Source: Zoogloea sp. 1C4
Lineage (GTDB): Bacteria > Pseudomonadota > Gammaproteobacteria > Burkholderiales > Rhodocyclaceae
NCBI RefSeq assembly: GCF_009469605.1
Contig: NZ_SSXU01000001.1
Coordinates: 248,001 to 312,000 of the forward strand
Reading direction: 5' to 3'
DNA: 64,000 nt
Of the stretch, positions 55,863 to 63,423 are shown one piece after another. How positions within the stretch are numbered: the first letter of the stretch is position 1; every line of letters starts with the position of its first letter. The notes under the pieces were generated by a model, which saw only the letters and a program-made list of their open reading frames with translations, ran no database searches and was not told the DNA's origin. A program made the position numbers and the translations under genes.

Positions 55863-56393
55863 ATGGCAAAGACCACCCGCGCCAAGCGCACCGCGCCGCG
55901 CTTCCCCATCCCCCAGAACCGCGAGCAGGCCAACGAGGCCATCCGCGAGATCGGCATCGCCCAGCGTGAGCTGGCCCGAATCGAAGCCAACATGAACGAC
56001 GAGCTCGCCGCCGTGCGTGAGAAGTACGAAGCCACCGCCGTGCCGATGCGCGATGCCATCACCGCGCGCATCGACGGCGTGCAGGTGTGGGCCGACGCCA
56101 ACCGGGCGATCCTCACCCGCGACGGCAAGGTGAAGAGCGCCACCCTGCCGGCCGGCGAGATCAGCTGGCGCACCACGCCGCCGTCGGTGAGCGTGCGCGG
56201 CGCCGAGGCCGTGATCACCCGCCTGCACGTGATGGGCCTGACCCAGTTCATCCGCCGCAAGGAAGAGGTGAACAAGGAGGCCATCCTCGAAACCCCGTTT
56301 GCCCACCCGGTGCGCCAGATCGAAGGCATCACGATCTGCCAGCGGGAAGAGTTCGCGGTGGTGCCGTTTGAAACCGAACTGTCGGAGGTTTGA
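55863..56393 (+). CDS. gam: Mu Gam-like host-nuclease inhibitor
   Basis: A 176-residue protein of the Mu Gam family: long coiled-coil N-terminal half (NREQANEAIREIGIAQRELA), then GEISWRTTPPSVSVRG and FIRRKEEVNKEAILETP. Mu Gam binds DNA ends like Ku and shields them from RecBCD. Confidence 0.9.
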   Translation: MAKTTRAKRTAPRFPIPQNREQANEAIREIGIAQRELARIEANMNDELAAVREKYEATAVPMRDAITARIDGVQVWADANRAILTRDGKVKSATLPAGEISWRTTPPSVSVRGAEAVITRLHVMGLTQFIRRKEEVNKEAILETPFAHPVRQIEGITICQREEFAVVPFETELSEV

Positions 56394-56394
56394 G

Positions 56395-56637
56395 ATGAAG
56401 CCAGATTACGTGATCTGTGTCGGCAGCACGCCATGTAACGGGTGGCTTGCACCACCTTCCGACGAGCAGGATCCGCTGACAGTGATTGTGACAACCGATC
56501 GGAAAATGGTGGCGCGCTATCGCGACTATGAGCATGCGAAGCCGCACTTTGATGCACTTGTCGACGCCCATCCGAGCCGGCAATTTTCAATGATGACACT
56601 CGCGCCGCTTGGTGAAGATGAAACGGAGGTGGTGTGA
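56395..56637 (+). CDS. Phage hypothetical protein
   Basis: An 80-residue protein (MKPDYVICVGSTPCNGWLAP) one base after gam. Mixed alpha/beta, no family recognised. AT-richer than neighbours. Confidence 0.55.
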   Translation: MKPDYVICVGSTPCNGWLAPPSDEQDPLTVIVTTDRKMVARYRDYEHAKPHFDALVDAHPSRQFSMMTLAPLGEDETEVV

Positions 56638-56885
56638 TGCCCGCCATCCGCATCTCAGCGACCCCCGACGAAGTGGCTGGCCTTGATGTGGTCATCGTGG
56701 TGCCTTACGTCTGCGATGACGGAGAGCAAGGCGAAGTCTCTGCCGTCCTCGCGCCGGACCAGGCTCGCGCCCTCGGCATGGCCCTGATTGCCAAAGTCGA
56801 CGCCATCCGGAGAGCCGAGGCCCGTTCTGATGCTGTCGCCGTCCAGCTCCTGGATAAGTTCAAGCAGCAGGAGGGGAAAGCATGA
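56637..56885 (+). CDS. Phage hypothetical protein
   Basis: An 82-residue protein (MPAIRISATPDEVAGLDVVI), starting on the previous stop (TGATG) with GGAGG upstream. Function unknown. Confidence 0.55.
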   Translation: MPAIRISATPDEVAGLDVVIVVPYVCDDGEQGEVSAVLAPDQARALGMALIAKVDAIRRAEARSDAVAVQLLDKFKQQEGKA

Positions 56886-57274
56886 CCGGCGCCTCCCGAA
56901 TCAACATCCGGCGCACCGCCGGCGGCGTGACGATCCGGGCGACCGGAGCCGCTGCCCAGGCACTGGCCGATGCGATCACGCACAGCGCCGAGAGCGTCCA
57001 GGCTGAAACATCCTTGGCCGCCACCCGCATGCTGCCGCTGCAGATTGCCGTAGCCGACCGCAACAACACCTACGAGGCGCGTGCTGTGGCTGGCGCCGTG
57101 GCAGCAAGCGTTGGCCTGAAGGGTGTGAAGGCTACGTGCACAGCCGGGCGCCGGCAGGCCGTCCAGGCATTGCTTGCAAAGGCTGTCCCGCCCCGTCGGC
57201 TGGCGCGAGTCGTGAGCTATGAAGAAGGCCCCGAGCGGACCGAGATCTACACCGTCGAAGCGGAGGTGGCGTGA
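56882..57274 (+). CDS. Phage hypothetical protein
   Basis: A 130-residue protein (MTGASRINIRRTAGGVTIRA), coupled by ATGA to its upstream neighbour. Alternating helices and strands; function unknown. Confidence 0.55.
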   Translation: MTGASRINIRRTAGGVTIRATGAAAQALADAITHSAESVQAETSLAATRMLPLQIAVADRNNTYEARAVAGAVAASVGLKGVKATCTAGRRQAVQALLAKAVPPRRLARVVSYEEGPERTEIYTVEAEVA

Positions 57275-57567
57275 TGGCAGCAAAGCCCCAACCCATGTGC
57301 GCCGTGACGATCGGCTTCGAGACCTACCTGCTGCCTTCCGCCGCCGGCATGAAGCTGGTGGATCTGATGCAGCAGGCCCTCGCGTGCGAGCGCGACTTTG
57401 GCATCGGCAACAACGTGACTGCCACCGGGCCGGTCGACGTGCATTACCGCTCGGTGCGCCCCGACCAGATCACGATGCCGCCGGGCTCCGAGGTCGAACC
57501 GGCCCGCCGCCCTTCCCGGCCGAAGGCCATCACCCAGCAATCCCTCCGACTGACCCGAAAGGACTGA
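57274..57567 (+). CDS. Phage hypothetical protein
   Basis: A 97-residue protein (MAAKPQPMCAVTIGFETYLL) with GGAGG upstream and a basic C-terminus. Function unknown. Confidence 0.55.
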   Translation: MAAKPQPMCAVTIGFETYLLPSAAGMKLVDLMQQALACERDFGIGNNVTATGPVDVHYRSVRPDQITMPPGSEVEPARRPSRPKAITQQSLRLTRKD

Positions 57568-57568
57568 C

Positions 57569-57880
57569 ATGACCACCGAAATCAAAGTGACCCTGATCCG
57601 CAATGCCGAAGGCCTTCAGCGCCTGCGTAATGCGCTGCCCGGCTTGCGGGCAATGTCCGACGACGAGGCCGTCGAAGCGCTCGCCGACCTCTACGAGCTT
57701 GGCTTTTCCGGTGGCGCCGAGGTGGGCGAGAACGTGATGAAGGAGATGGGCCTGTGGCTCTCGCGTCTCGTCGTGGCTCACACAAAGCAAGACCCCCTTG
57801 AGGTGGGACGCATCCTTGATGAATTCGTGGCCGCGCGCTGCATCGTCAAGGAAAGCCCCAGCCCCACTCAGCAACCCTGA
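57569..57880 (+). CDS. Phage hypothetical protein
   Basis: A 103-residue acidic helical protein (MTTEIKVTLIRNAEGLQRLR). It is the last of the compact run before gemA. Function unknown. Confidence 0.55.
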   Translation: MTTEIKVTLIRNAEGLQRLRNALPGLRAMSDDEAVEALADLYELGFSGGAEVGENVMKEMGLWLSRLVVAHTKQDPLEVGRILDEFVAARCIVKESPSPTQQP

Positions 57881-57892
57881 GTCGCCTTGCCC

Positions 57893-57916
57893 CACGGCCC
57901 CGTTAAACGGGCCGTG
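57893..57916. other. Strong hairpin before gemA
   Basis: CACGGCCC and GGGCCGTG pair perfectly around CGTTAAAC. No T tract follows, so it is not a standard terminator; it may slow polymerase or stabilise the gemA transcript. Confidence 0.45.
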
Positions 57917-57947
57917 CAACAAGCCGATTTACCCCCGGAGTAACACC

Positions 57948-58424
57948 ATGATCCCAGCCTGGAACCCCGACGCCCGCCGCGCGCGCATCAAGGCCATCAA
58001 GACGATGGTCGGCCCCAAGGGGCTGGCGCTCGATGAAGACACTTACCGCGCCATGATCGGCAACCTGGTGCCCGGCAAGCGCAGCCTGACGGAACTGAAC
58101 GTGCCGCAGCTCGACAAGGTGCGGTTGCACGTGCAATCCAAGATCGACCAGGCGAAGCAGCCGAACGCGGCCACTGCGGATGAATGGCGCTTTGTGTTCG
58201 GCCTGGTGCCGGATCGCCAGCCCTCGGCCCGCAAGATCTACCGCCTTGCCGAGCGCGTGGGCCAGCTGCTCACGCCGCCGGCGCCGGTGGCGTCGAAGCG
58301 CTACATCGAAGGCATTGCCAGCCAGATGGCCGGCTGCTCCACGGCGCTGGAGTTCTGCGACCCCGAGGCGCTGCACAAGATCGTGCAGGCCCTGGAGGTG
58401 TTCTGCCGGAGGCACGGGGTATGA
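57948..58424 (+). CDS. gemA: Mu gp16/GemA-like regulatory protein
   Basis: A 158-residue member of the gp16/GemA family (RRARIKAIKTMVGPKGLALD; YRAMIGNLVPGKRSLTELN; C-terminal YIEGIASQMAG). GemA modulates host gene expression in Mu. GGAG precedes ATG, and the stop overlaps the Mor gene. Confidence 0.85.
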   Translation: MIPAWNPDARRARIKAIKTMVGPKGLALDEDTYRAMIGNLVPGKRSLTELNVPQLDKVRLHVQSKIDQAKQPNAATADEWRFVFGLVPDRQPSARKIYRLAERVGQLLTPPAPVASKRYIEGIASQMAGCSTALEFCDPEALHKIVQALEVFCRRHGV

Positions 58425-59029
58425 AACGCCTTCGCCCCCACGGCGACAAGACCGCGGCAATGCTCGCCGATCTTGTCGATACCGTGGCCCTGCAGCTCGT
58501 CGAGCGCTGCGCCCTTGATGCCGATGCGGCCCGAGGTGTGGGTGAGGATGCAAAGCAGCGGCTGTGCCTGGCATGGATGGGGCCGACGCATTTCTACTTT
58601 CCGCGCGGCCGCCATCTGGACACCCGCGAGCGGGCAATGCGCATGCTGGATCGCTTCACGGGACATAACCAGCTACAGCTGGCTGAAGAGTTCGACACGA
58701 CCGAGATCAACGTCTATCGGATCATCAAGCGGTACGCCCGGGAGCATGCTCGTGCCACGCACACCGATCTTTTCAAAGGTACTGCGCACGAGCCGCCCGA
58801 GGCCGACAAGCCCGAGGGCGTGGAGACGCTGGAGCAATTCACGGCGGTGATCGAGCAGGCGCTGCAAGCCGCTGCCCTGCCCACTTCGACGGCTCAGGCG
58901 GTTGCGGTTTGCGTTCGAGACAAGATGCGCCGCCGTTGGGGCGGCAAGCAGATCCACATCAGCAAGGACAGCGTGATTCCATCTGGAAAGACGACCGGCT
59001 ACCATGGAGATTTATTCGACATGGGGTGA
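58421..59029 (+). CDS. mor: Mor-type middle transcription activator with a second partial Mor domain
   Basis: A 202-residue protein, longer than Mu Mor (129). Residues about 15-110 form a full Mor domain: dimerisation helices, a strand segment (WMGPTHFYFPRG), then the DNA-binding part (FTGHNQLQLAEEFDTTEINV). Residues about 140-202 repeat only the dimerisation half (AVAVCVRDKMRRRWGGKQIH). Mor binds the middle promoter and recruits RNA polymerase. No separate C-type activator gene is seen in the window. Confidence 0.82.
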   Translation: MKRLRPHGDKTAAMLADLVDTVALQLVERCALDADAARGVGEDAKQRLCLAWMGPTHFYFPRGRHLDTRERAMRMLDRFTGHNQLQLAEEFDTTEINVYRIIKRYAREHARATHTDLFKGTAHEPPEADKPEGVETLEQFTAVIEQALQAAALPTSTAQAVAVCVRDKMRRRWGGKQIHISKDSVIPSGKTTGYHGDLFDMG

Positions 59030-59032
59030 GGT

Positions 59033-59536
59033 ATGAGGTGGGGTGCGACGCTTTCTTTGGTCCTGGCGCTTGCCGGGTGTAGTGGCGACAGTGGTGCGCC
59101 GCCCCATCAGCTGAAGGTTAGCCGCATTGACAGCGAGGCCGTGGCAAGTGCGATGCCCGTGTCCAAGCCGGATCTGTCAAAGAGCGGAGACGGCCGGCGC
59201 CGCATGAGATGGACACTGGCAGACGCTGGCCCGGGCGGAATTTTGGAGGCCATCGGCGATGTGCAAAGTGACGCTGACCAAATCAGCATGGTATGCGCCC
59301 AGTTTGATGCGGCGGGAAACATGATCCCCGCAATCCGCCCGGATTCTTACTGCCTCAAGCTCATGGGCCAGTTTTTTGGGCGCTTTGTGCTGGATGGAAA
59401 CCGCCTAGCCAGGGAGCTGCTGGAACAGGAACAGCGGGGCGGTGTTGTGGCTGGAGTGACGCTTGGGGATTTTTCGTTCGATACGTGGCAGGGCTTTAGC
59501 GCGGTCAGGCGATATTCCCGCATGCGCCGTCATTGA
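59033..59536 (+). CDS. Phage-encoded lipoprotein
   Basis: A 167-residue protein with a short lipoprotein signal (MRWGATLSLVLALAGC, Cys16). The mature part has two Cys (SMVCAQF, DSYCLKL). Phage lipoproteins after the middle regulator sometimes block superinfection, which is a possibility only. Confidence 0.65.
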   Translation: MRWGATLSLVLALAGCSGDSGAPPHQLKVSRIDSEAVASAMPVSKPDLSKSGDGRRRMRWTLADAGPGGILEAIGDVQSDADQISMVCAQFDAAGNMIPAIRPDSYCLKLMGQFFGRFVLDGNRLARELLEQEQRGGVVAGVTLGDFSFDTWQGFSAVRRYSRMRRH

Positions 59537-59611
59537 CGGTCGTGACAAATCGGGCGCAAAATCCGCGACGGTGCTGAACACACCTCAACTAGCGGTATCT
59601 GCGCTCGACAG

Positions 59612-59769
59612 CGTGGTTTTTTTACGTCCATAGGTTTCTATGGCCGGGTAGCGCGGCTGCCGAAAAACAGCCTTCGGGCTAAGGCGTCGGGCCGTCTAGT
59701 TGCGGTGTTCAAGTACCTGGCCGCCCTCTGAACAGGGGCGGATTTGAACGAACAACTAGGAGCTTCACC
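59612..59769 (+). ncRNA. Structured leader of the antirepressor gene, C4-antisense-RNA-like
   Basis: The region contains CCATAG-GTTT-CTATGG (59628-59643), two mutually exclusive pairings GGCTG/CAGCC (59655-59659, 59668-59672) and AGCC-TTCG-GGCT (59669-59680), and a nested hairpin: CTAGTTG/CAACTAG (59696-59702, 59753-59759), GTTCAA/TTGAAC (59707-59712, 59744-59749) and CCGCCC/GGGCGG (59721-59726, 59736-59741). The outer stem overlaps the first bases of the antirepressor Shine-Dalgarno (59758-59762). Placement before an antirepressor, and the wording around the first hairpin, recall the C4-icd-ant leaders of P1-type phages. Confidence 0.5.
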
Positions 59770-60486
59770 ATGCAACTCATCCCCGCCGAATTCCACGGCA
59801 CCCCGCTTTCCATCATCGACCGCGACGGCCAGAAGTGGCTGACCTCCGAAGAGGTCGGGCGCTGCTTGGGCTATGCTGAAGCCAACGCCCGCAAGGGAAT
59901 CAGCAAGCTCTACAACGCCCACGCCGACGAATTCACCGATGCCGACAAAGGTGTCGCCGAATTGGCGACACCCGGCGGCAAGCAGTCGGTCACCATCTTC
60001 TCCTCGACCGGCTGCATTAAGCTCGGCTTCTTCGCAAACACCCCGCGCGCCAAAGAGTTCCGCGCATGGGCCTCCGAGGCGCTGGCCGGCAAGTCCGGCG
60101 CCGTGGTGGTCGCTGCGCCCCAGCCCGACCCCGCCGCCCTCCAGCTCGCCACCGAACTCGGCCTGATGCGCGACGAGCTGCGCTTGCAGAGCGCCGCCAT
60201 GCTGGGGCTGTACCGCGAGCTCGACCGCGCCCGCCGGGGCCACATCCAGGCCCTCACCAAGCTCACCAACGAGCGCCAGCGCCAGGCCGCCGCCGATGCC
60301 AAGGCCACCGTGATCCGGATGCTCGCCGAGGGCTATTCCCATGCCGACATCGCTGCCGCCACCGGCAAAACCCGCAACCACATTCGGCAGATCGCCTTCA
60401 AGGCCCGCGCCACCGGCGACCTGCCACCCGCGCCGCCTCACCCCGCCGATACCACGGGCGATCTGTTCGAAGGGGGTGCAGCATGA
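59770..60486 (+). CDS. Phage antirepressor (BRO-N/Ant-like)
   Basis: A 238-residue protein. Residues 1-100 form a BRO-N domain (DGQKWLTSEEVGRCLGYAEA; VTIFSSTGCIKLGFFANTPR; EFRAWASEAL). A helical C-terminal region has an HTH near 190-215 (GYSHADIAAATGKTRNHIRQ). Antirepressors inactivate phage repressors to allow lytic growth. AGGAG lies 7 bases before ATG and within the leader hairpin. Confidence 0.85.
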   Translation: MQLIPAEFHGTPLSIIDRDGQKWLTSEEVGRCLGYAEANARKGISKLYNAHADEFTDADKGVAELATPGGKQSVTIFSSTGCIKLGFFANTPRAKEFRAWASEALAGKSGAVVVAAPQPDPAALQLATELGLMRDELRLQSAAMLGLYRELDRARRGHIQALTKLTNERQRQAAADAKATVIRMLAEGYSHADIAAATGKTRNHIRQIAFKARATGDLPPAPPHPADTTGDLFEGGAA

Positions 60487-60692
60487 GCGCGGCCCCCATC
60501 CCCGGCGAAATCTACGATCTGGCTGCAACGCTGTCCGCAGCCCGCGCCATCACCTTTGCGGCGATGGATAGCCTGCCGAACTACAAGGGCGTTCCAGAGA
60601 TGGGCCCGGCCGTCGAGCACCTGGGCGATTTGATTACCGGGTTGCAGATTTTGCTGAACAAGGCCAAAGATCAGGTTGATTTGCTGATCTGA
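60483..60692 (+). CDS. Phage hypothetical protein
   Basis: A 69-residue helical protein (MSAAPIPGEIYDLAATLSAA), coupled to the antirepressor by ATGA. Function unknown. Confidence 0.55.
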   Translation: MSAAPIPGEIYDLAATLSAARAITFAAMDSLPNYKGVPEMGPAVEHLGDLITGLQILLNKAKDQVDLLI

Positions 60693-60780
60693 CCGCCACG
60701 CGCCCCGGCGGGGGGGCGCATCGATACGCCGCTAACGGCCGTTACTCAGCCACTCTCGCGCGGGCGCGTACTTTGTGCGC

Positions 60781-61287
60781 ATGCCCCGCGCCATTACCTC
60801 CCTCGTCATCCACTGCACCGCAACGCCGAACAATCGGTGGACCACCGTCGACGACATCGACAAGTGGCACCGTGACCGCGGCTTCAAGCGCACCGCAGAG
60901 GCTCTCGCCCGCCAGAACCCGCACCTCCTGGCGATCGGTTACCACCGGATTATCTACACCAATGGCGCCGCCGCCACCGGCCGGGCCAACTGGGAGGTTG
61001 GTGCGCACGCTCAAGGTGCCAACGCCAACAGCCTGGGCATTGCCCTGGTAGGCACCGACCGCTACACGCTGGCCCAGTGGGACAGCCTCGCCCAGCTGGT
61101 GCGCTTCCTGTGCGACCAGTACCGCATCCCCCTTGAGCCCGCCGATACCAAGCACCCCCACGTGCTTCGGGGGGTGCTCGGCCATCGTGACGTGCCCGGC
61201 ACGCGCAAGACCTGCCCCGGCTTCGACGTGCGCGCCTGGCTGCTGCGCGGCATGACCCCCACCCCCGACCAGATCATTGAGGCCTGA
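60781..61287 (+). CDS. N-acetylmuramoyl-L-alanine amidase (endolysin)
   Basis: A 168-residue Amidase_2 (T7-lysozyme-like) enzyme. Zinc ligands are in LVIHCTAT (His11) and the C-terminal GHRDVPGTRKTCPG (His/Cys). It has no signal peptide, so it needs a holin. ATG 60781 is used; a GTG six bases earlier is possible. It starts the lysis module, with the holin-like gene two genes on. Confidence 0.9.
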   Translation: MPRAITSLVIHCTATPNNRWTTVDDIDKWHRDRGFKRTAEALARQNPHLLAIGYHRIIYTNGAAATGRANWEVGAHAQGANANSLGIALVGTDRYTLAQWDSLAQLVRFLCDQYRIPLEPADTKHPHVLRGVLGHRDVPGTRKTCPGFDVRAWLLRGMTPTPDQIIEA

Positions 61288-61290
61288 TCC

Positions 61291-61509
61291 ATGACGATCA
61301 TCGTCGAAATCAAGAACACCAACAGCGCCGGCGACCCGGCCTATGTCGATGTGCATCACCGCGACCCGAAGACGGGCGCCGTGACGCCCCAGGTGGTCCG
61401 CACCTACATGCTGGACCCTGGCAAGAGCCAGACCGTGGCCGTGTATTCGGCGCAGGTTCTGGTGGTGCGCGAAGGCCTCGAAATTCCGCAAGGCGAGGCC
61501 GAGCAATGA
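61291..61509 (+). CDS. Phage hypothetical protein in lysis module
   Basis: A 72-residue beta-rich protein (MTIIVEIKNTNSAGDPAYVD) four bases after the amidase. Function unknown; overlaps the next gene by 4 bases. Confidence 0.6.
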   Translation: MTIIVEIKNTNSAGDPAYVDVHHRDPKTGAVTPQVVRTYMLDPGKSQTVAVYSAQVLVVREGLEIPQGEAEQ

Positions 61510-61706
61510 AGAAGGCCTGGTGGCAATCCCGCACCCTGCGCTTTAACGCAGCGCTGGCCGTGCTGGCCGCGCTTGAAGCGTCGTCCGGTGCGCTGCAGGC
61601 GCTGCTTCCGGTGGATTTCTGGCACGCGCTGTCGGTGCTGCTGGCCGTCGGCAACGCCCTGCTGCGCGTGATCACCAAGCAGCCCATCGGCAAGCGCTGC
61701 GAGTAA
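61506..61706 (+). CDS. Holin-like small membrane protein
   Basis: A 66-residue protein with a basic N-terminus and two hydrophobic stretches (FNAALAVLAALEASSGALQA and DFWHALSVLLAVGNALL). Size, spans and place after the endolysin fit a holin. Confidence 0.6.
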   Translation: MKKAWWQSRTLRFNAALAVLAALEASSGALQALLPVDFWHALSVLLAVGNALLRVITKQPIGKRCE

Positions 61707-61709
61707 GCC

Positions 61710-61940
61710 ATGGACGACATCGACCGCGCCTGTGAGCGTGAGCAGCTCGACACGGCCGCCGCCGTCGAGGCTGCCCGTGGGCATTACGCGAGCAACTGGG
61801 AGGTGGACAGCGCCACCGAGTGCGCCGGCTGCGGCGCGAGCATCCCCGAAGCGCGGCGCGAACTCATCCCCGGCGTGCAGCTGTGCGTCGAATGCCAATC
61901 TGCCGCCGAGGCCCACGCCCGGCAGTTCAAGAAGCGATAG
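61710..61940 (+). CDS. TraR/DksA-type C4 zinc-finger protein
   Basis: A 76-residue protein. The zinc finger is CAGC at about residues 38-41 and CVEC about 20 residues later (SIPEARRELIPGVQLCVECQ). TraR-like proteins bind the RNA polymerase secondary channel and adjust promoter use, mimicking DksA/ppGpp. Confidence 0.85.
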   Translation: MDDIDRACEREQLDTAAAVEAARGHYASNWEVDSATECAGCGASIPEARRELIPGVQLCVECQSAAEAHARQFKKR

Positions 61941-61948
61941 GAATGCCC

Positions 61949-62305
61949 ATGAGCATCGAATCCGTGAATCAACTGGTGCCCTGGGCAAGCCTCATCGGCA
62001 ATTTCGCAATCGGTATCTGGTTGTACCTGGAGCGCCGCAACGACAAGACGAACGAGCGCGTCACGGCGCTGGCCTCGAAGGTCGAGACGCTCGACAAGGA
62101 CGTGGTGAAGCTGGCCGCCGCGGCCGAGGGCGCACCAGACCACGATGACCTGAGCCGGCTCTACGCCAAGATCGACGACACCAACGAGCGGCTCGCCGAG
62201 ACATCAGATCGCGTGGCGAACCTCAGCGGGAGCCTTGATGCGCTGACTGCGACGCTCCGCCTCATCAACTCCGAAATCATCAAGAAGGGACTGGGCAATG
62301 GTTGA
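61949..62305 (+). CDS. DUF2730 family phage protein
   Basis: A 118-residue protein. One N-terminal membrane span (VPWASLIGNFAIGIWLYLE) is followed by a long coiled coil. This is the Mu gp25-like family; it may be a spanin-like or lysis accessory protein. ATG 61949 has AGGAA at proper distance. Confidence 0.75.
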   Translation: MSIESVNQLVPWASLIGNFAIGIWLYLERRNDKTNERVTALASKVETLDKDVVKLAAAAEGAPDHDDLSRLYAKIDDTNERLAETSDRVANLSGSLDALTATLRLINSEIIKKGLGNG

Positions 62306-62549
62306 GGCCGACAAGAAGCGCTGCAACTCGCTCCTCGCAACGCTGGCCTTCGCCGGCCAGTCCGTTGCCCGCGAGCTGCGCAATGAACTCGAATCCGTGC
62401 ACGGCGTCGCCGTGACGCTGGACCGGGTGAAGACCGACCTGCGCAATCTTGCCGACATCGGTGCCGTGCGCTACGACCCGGAAACCGGCGTTGCACAGAT
62501 CACCAACGACGGCCGCGAACACGTTCAGCGGCTGCGCGAGCTTTTCTGA
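62298..62549 (+). CDS. Small winged-helix phage protein (Mu gp26-like position)
   Basis: An 83-residue protein (KRCNSLLATLAFAGQSVARE; DLRNLADIGAVRYDPETGVA) with a winged-helix pattern. Overlaps the previous gene by 8 bases. Confidence 0.6.
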   Translation: MVEADKKRCNSLLATLAFAGQSVARELRNELESVHGVAVTLDRVKTDLRNLADIGAVRYDPETGVAQITNDGREHVQRLRELF

Positions 62550-62752
62550 TGGGCAGCCGAACGGATGCCGGTGGATGGAACCGGCTGGAGCTCAAATGCA
62601 AGACGGCGGACCTGATCGGGAATGACCGCCGCGGCACGCGCCGTGACGATGGCTTCCATCGCAGCTATCGCCGTGAGATCGAGCAGCAACTTGCGGGCGC
62701 GGCGAAGATCATGCGCGAAGGCCTCGATCGCTTAACGCGGATGGGGATTTGA
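62549..62752 (+). CDS. Phage hypothetical protein
   Basis: A 67-residue Arg-rich protein (MGSRTDAGGWNRLELKCKTA), starting on the previous stop (TGATG). Function unknown. Confidence 0.55.
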   Translation: MGSRTDAGGWNRLELKCKTADLIGNDRRGTRRDDGFHRSYRREIEQQLAGAAKIMREGLDRLTRMGI

Positions 62753-62753
62753 C

Positions 62754-62939
62754 ATGGCCTCCAAGCGCGCGATCCGCCGCAAAGCCTGCAAGGGCAAGGT
62801 GCGGCACCTCAACGCCGATGGCGCGCAGATCGCGCTGGCCAAGCTGTTCCGCCGGGTCGGTTACACCGGACACATGAACGTGTATCGCTGCCGGTTTTGT
62901 AACGGCTACCACATCGGGCACGCGCCCAGGACAACCTGA
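62754..62939 (+). CDS. Small basic protein with possible zinc site
   Basis: A 61-residue Lys/Arg-rich protein; YRCRFCNGYHIGH near the C-terminus places two Cys and two His in zinc-finger spacing. Possibly a nucleic-acid-binding early packaging accessory. Confidence 0.6.
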   Translation: MASKRAIRRKACKGKVRHLNADGAQIALAKLFRRVGYTGHMNVYRCRFCNGYHIGHAPRTT

Positions 62940-62940
62940 C

Positions 62941-63423
62941 ATGGCACACCCTCCCGAGAAAAAGACCGAGCTGCGGGCCGCCTACCTGGGCGGCCTGCCG
63001 CTTGAGCGCGCCGCCGAAAAGGTTGAGATTCCGCTGCCCACGGCCCGGCGCTGGTATCAGGACGCAAAGAAAGCCGGCGACGACTGGGACAAATACCGGG
63101 CCGCCGGCCTCGTTGTGGCGGGTGGTGGCATCGAGCAGGCGATGGGCCGGGTGATTGCTGCGGGCCTGGTGCGGTGCGAGGTGCTGCTGGAGCAGATCGA
63201 AGGTGCGAAAGACCCGTTCGAGGCGGTGAAGGCCATGGGCACGCTGTCGGACACGATCGCAAAGCTCAAGAGCGCCGCGCGGGGAATGATGCCCGAGGCC
63301 GACGCCCTGGCCGTCGAGACCGGCGCAGTCAAGGCGCTGGCCGACCTGTTCTGCAAGATGCACCCGGCCCAGGGCGAGCTGATGCTCGCCGTCGTGGAGG
63401 CCTTCGCCAATGGCCAGCGCTAA
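62941..63423 (+). CDS. DUF1804 family protein (Mu gp27-like, terminase small subunit)
   Basis: A 160-residue protein. The N-terminal HTH (ELRAAYLGGLPLERAAEKVE then TARRWYQDAKK) fits DNA recognition by a small terminase. It directly precedes the large subunit and overlaps it by 14 bases. Confidence 0.82.
   Translation: MAHPPEKKTELRAAYLGGLPLERAAEKVEIPLPTARRWYQDAKKAGDDWDKYRAAGLVVAGGGIEQAMGRVIAAGLVRCEVLLEQIEGAKDPFEAVKAMGTLSDTIAKLKSAARGMMPEADALAVETGAVKALADLFCKMHPAQGELMLAVVEAFANGQR

Noticed and set aside
57893..57916. Rho-independent terminator before gemA
   Set aside because: The stem is perfect but no T tract follows and the gene chain continues.
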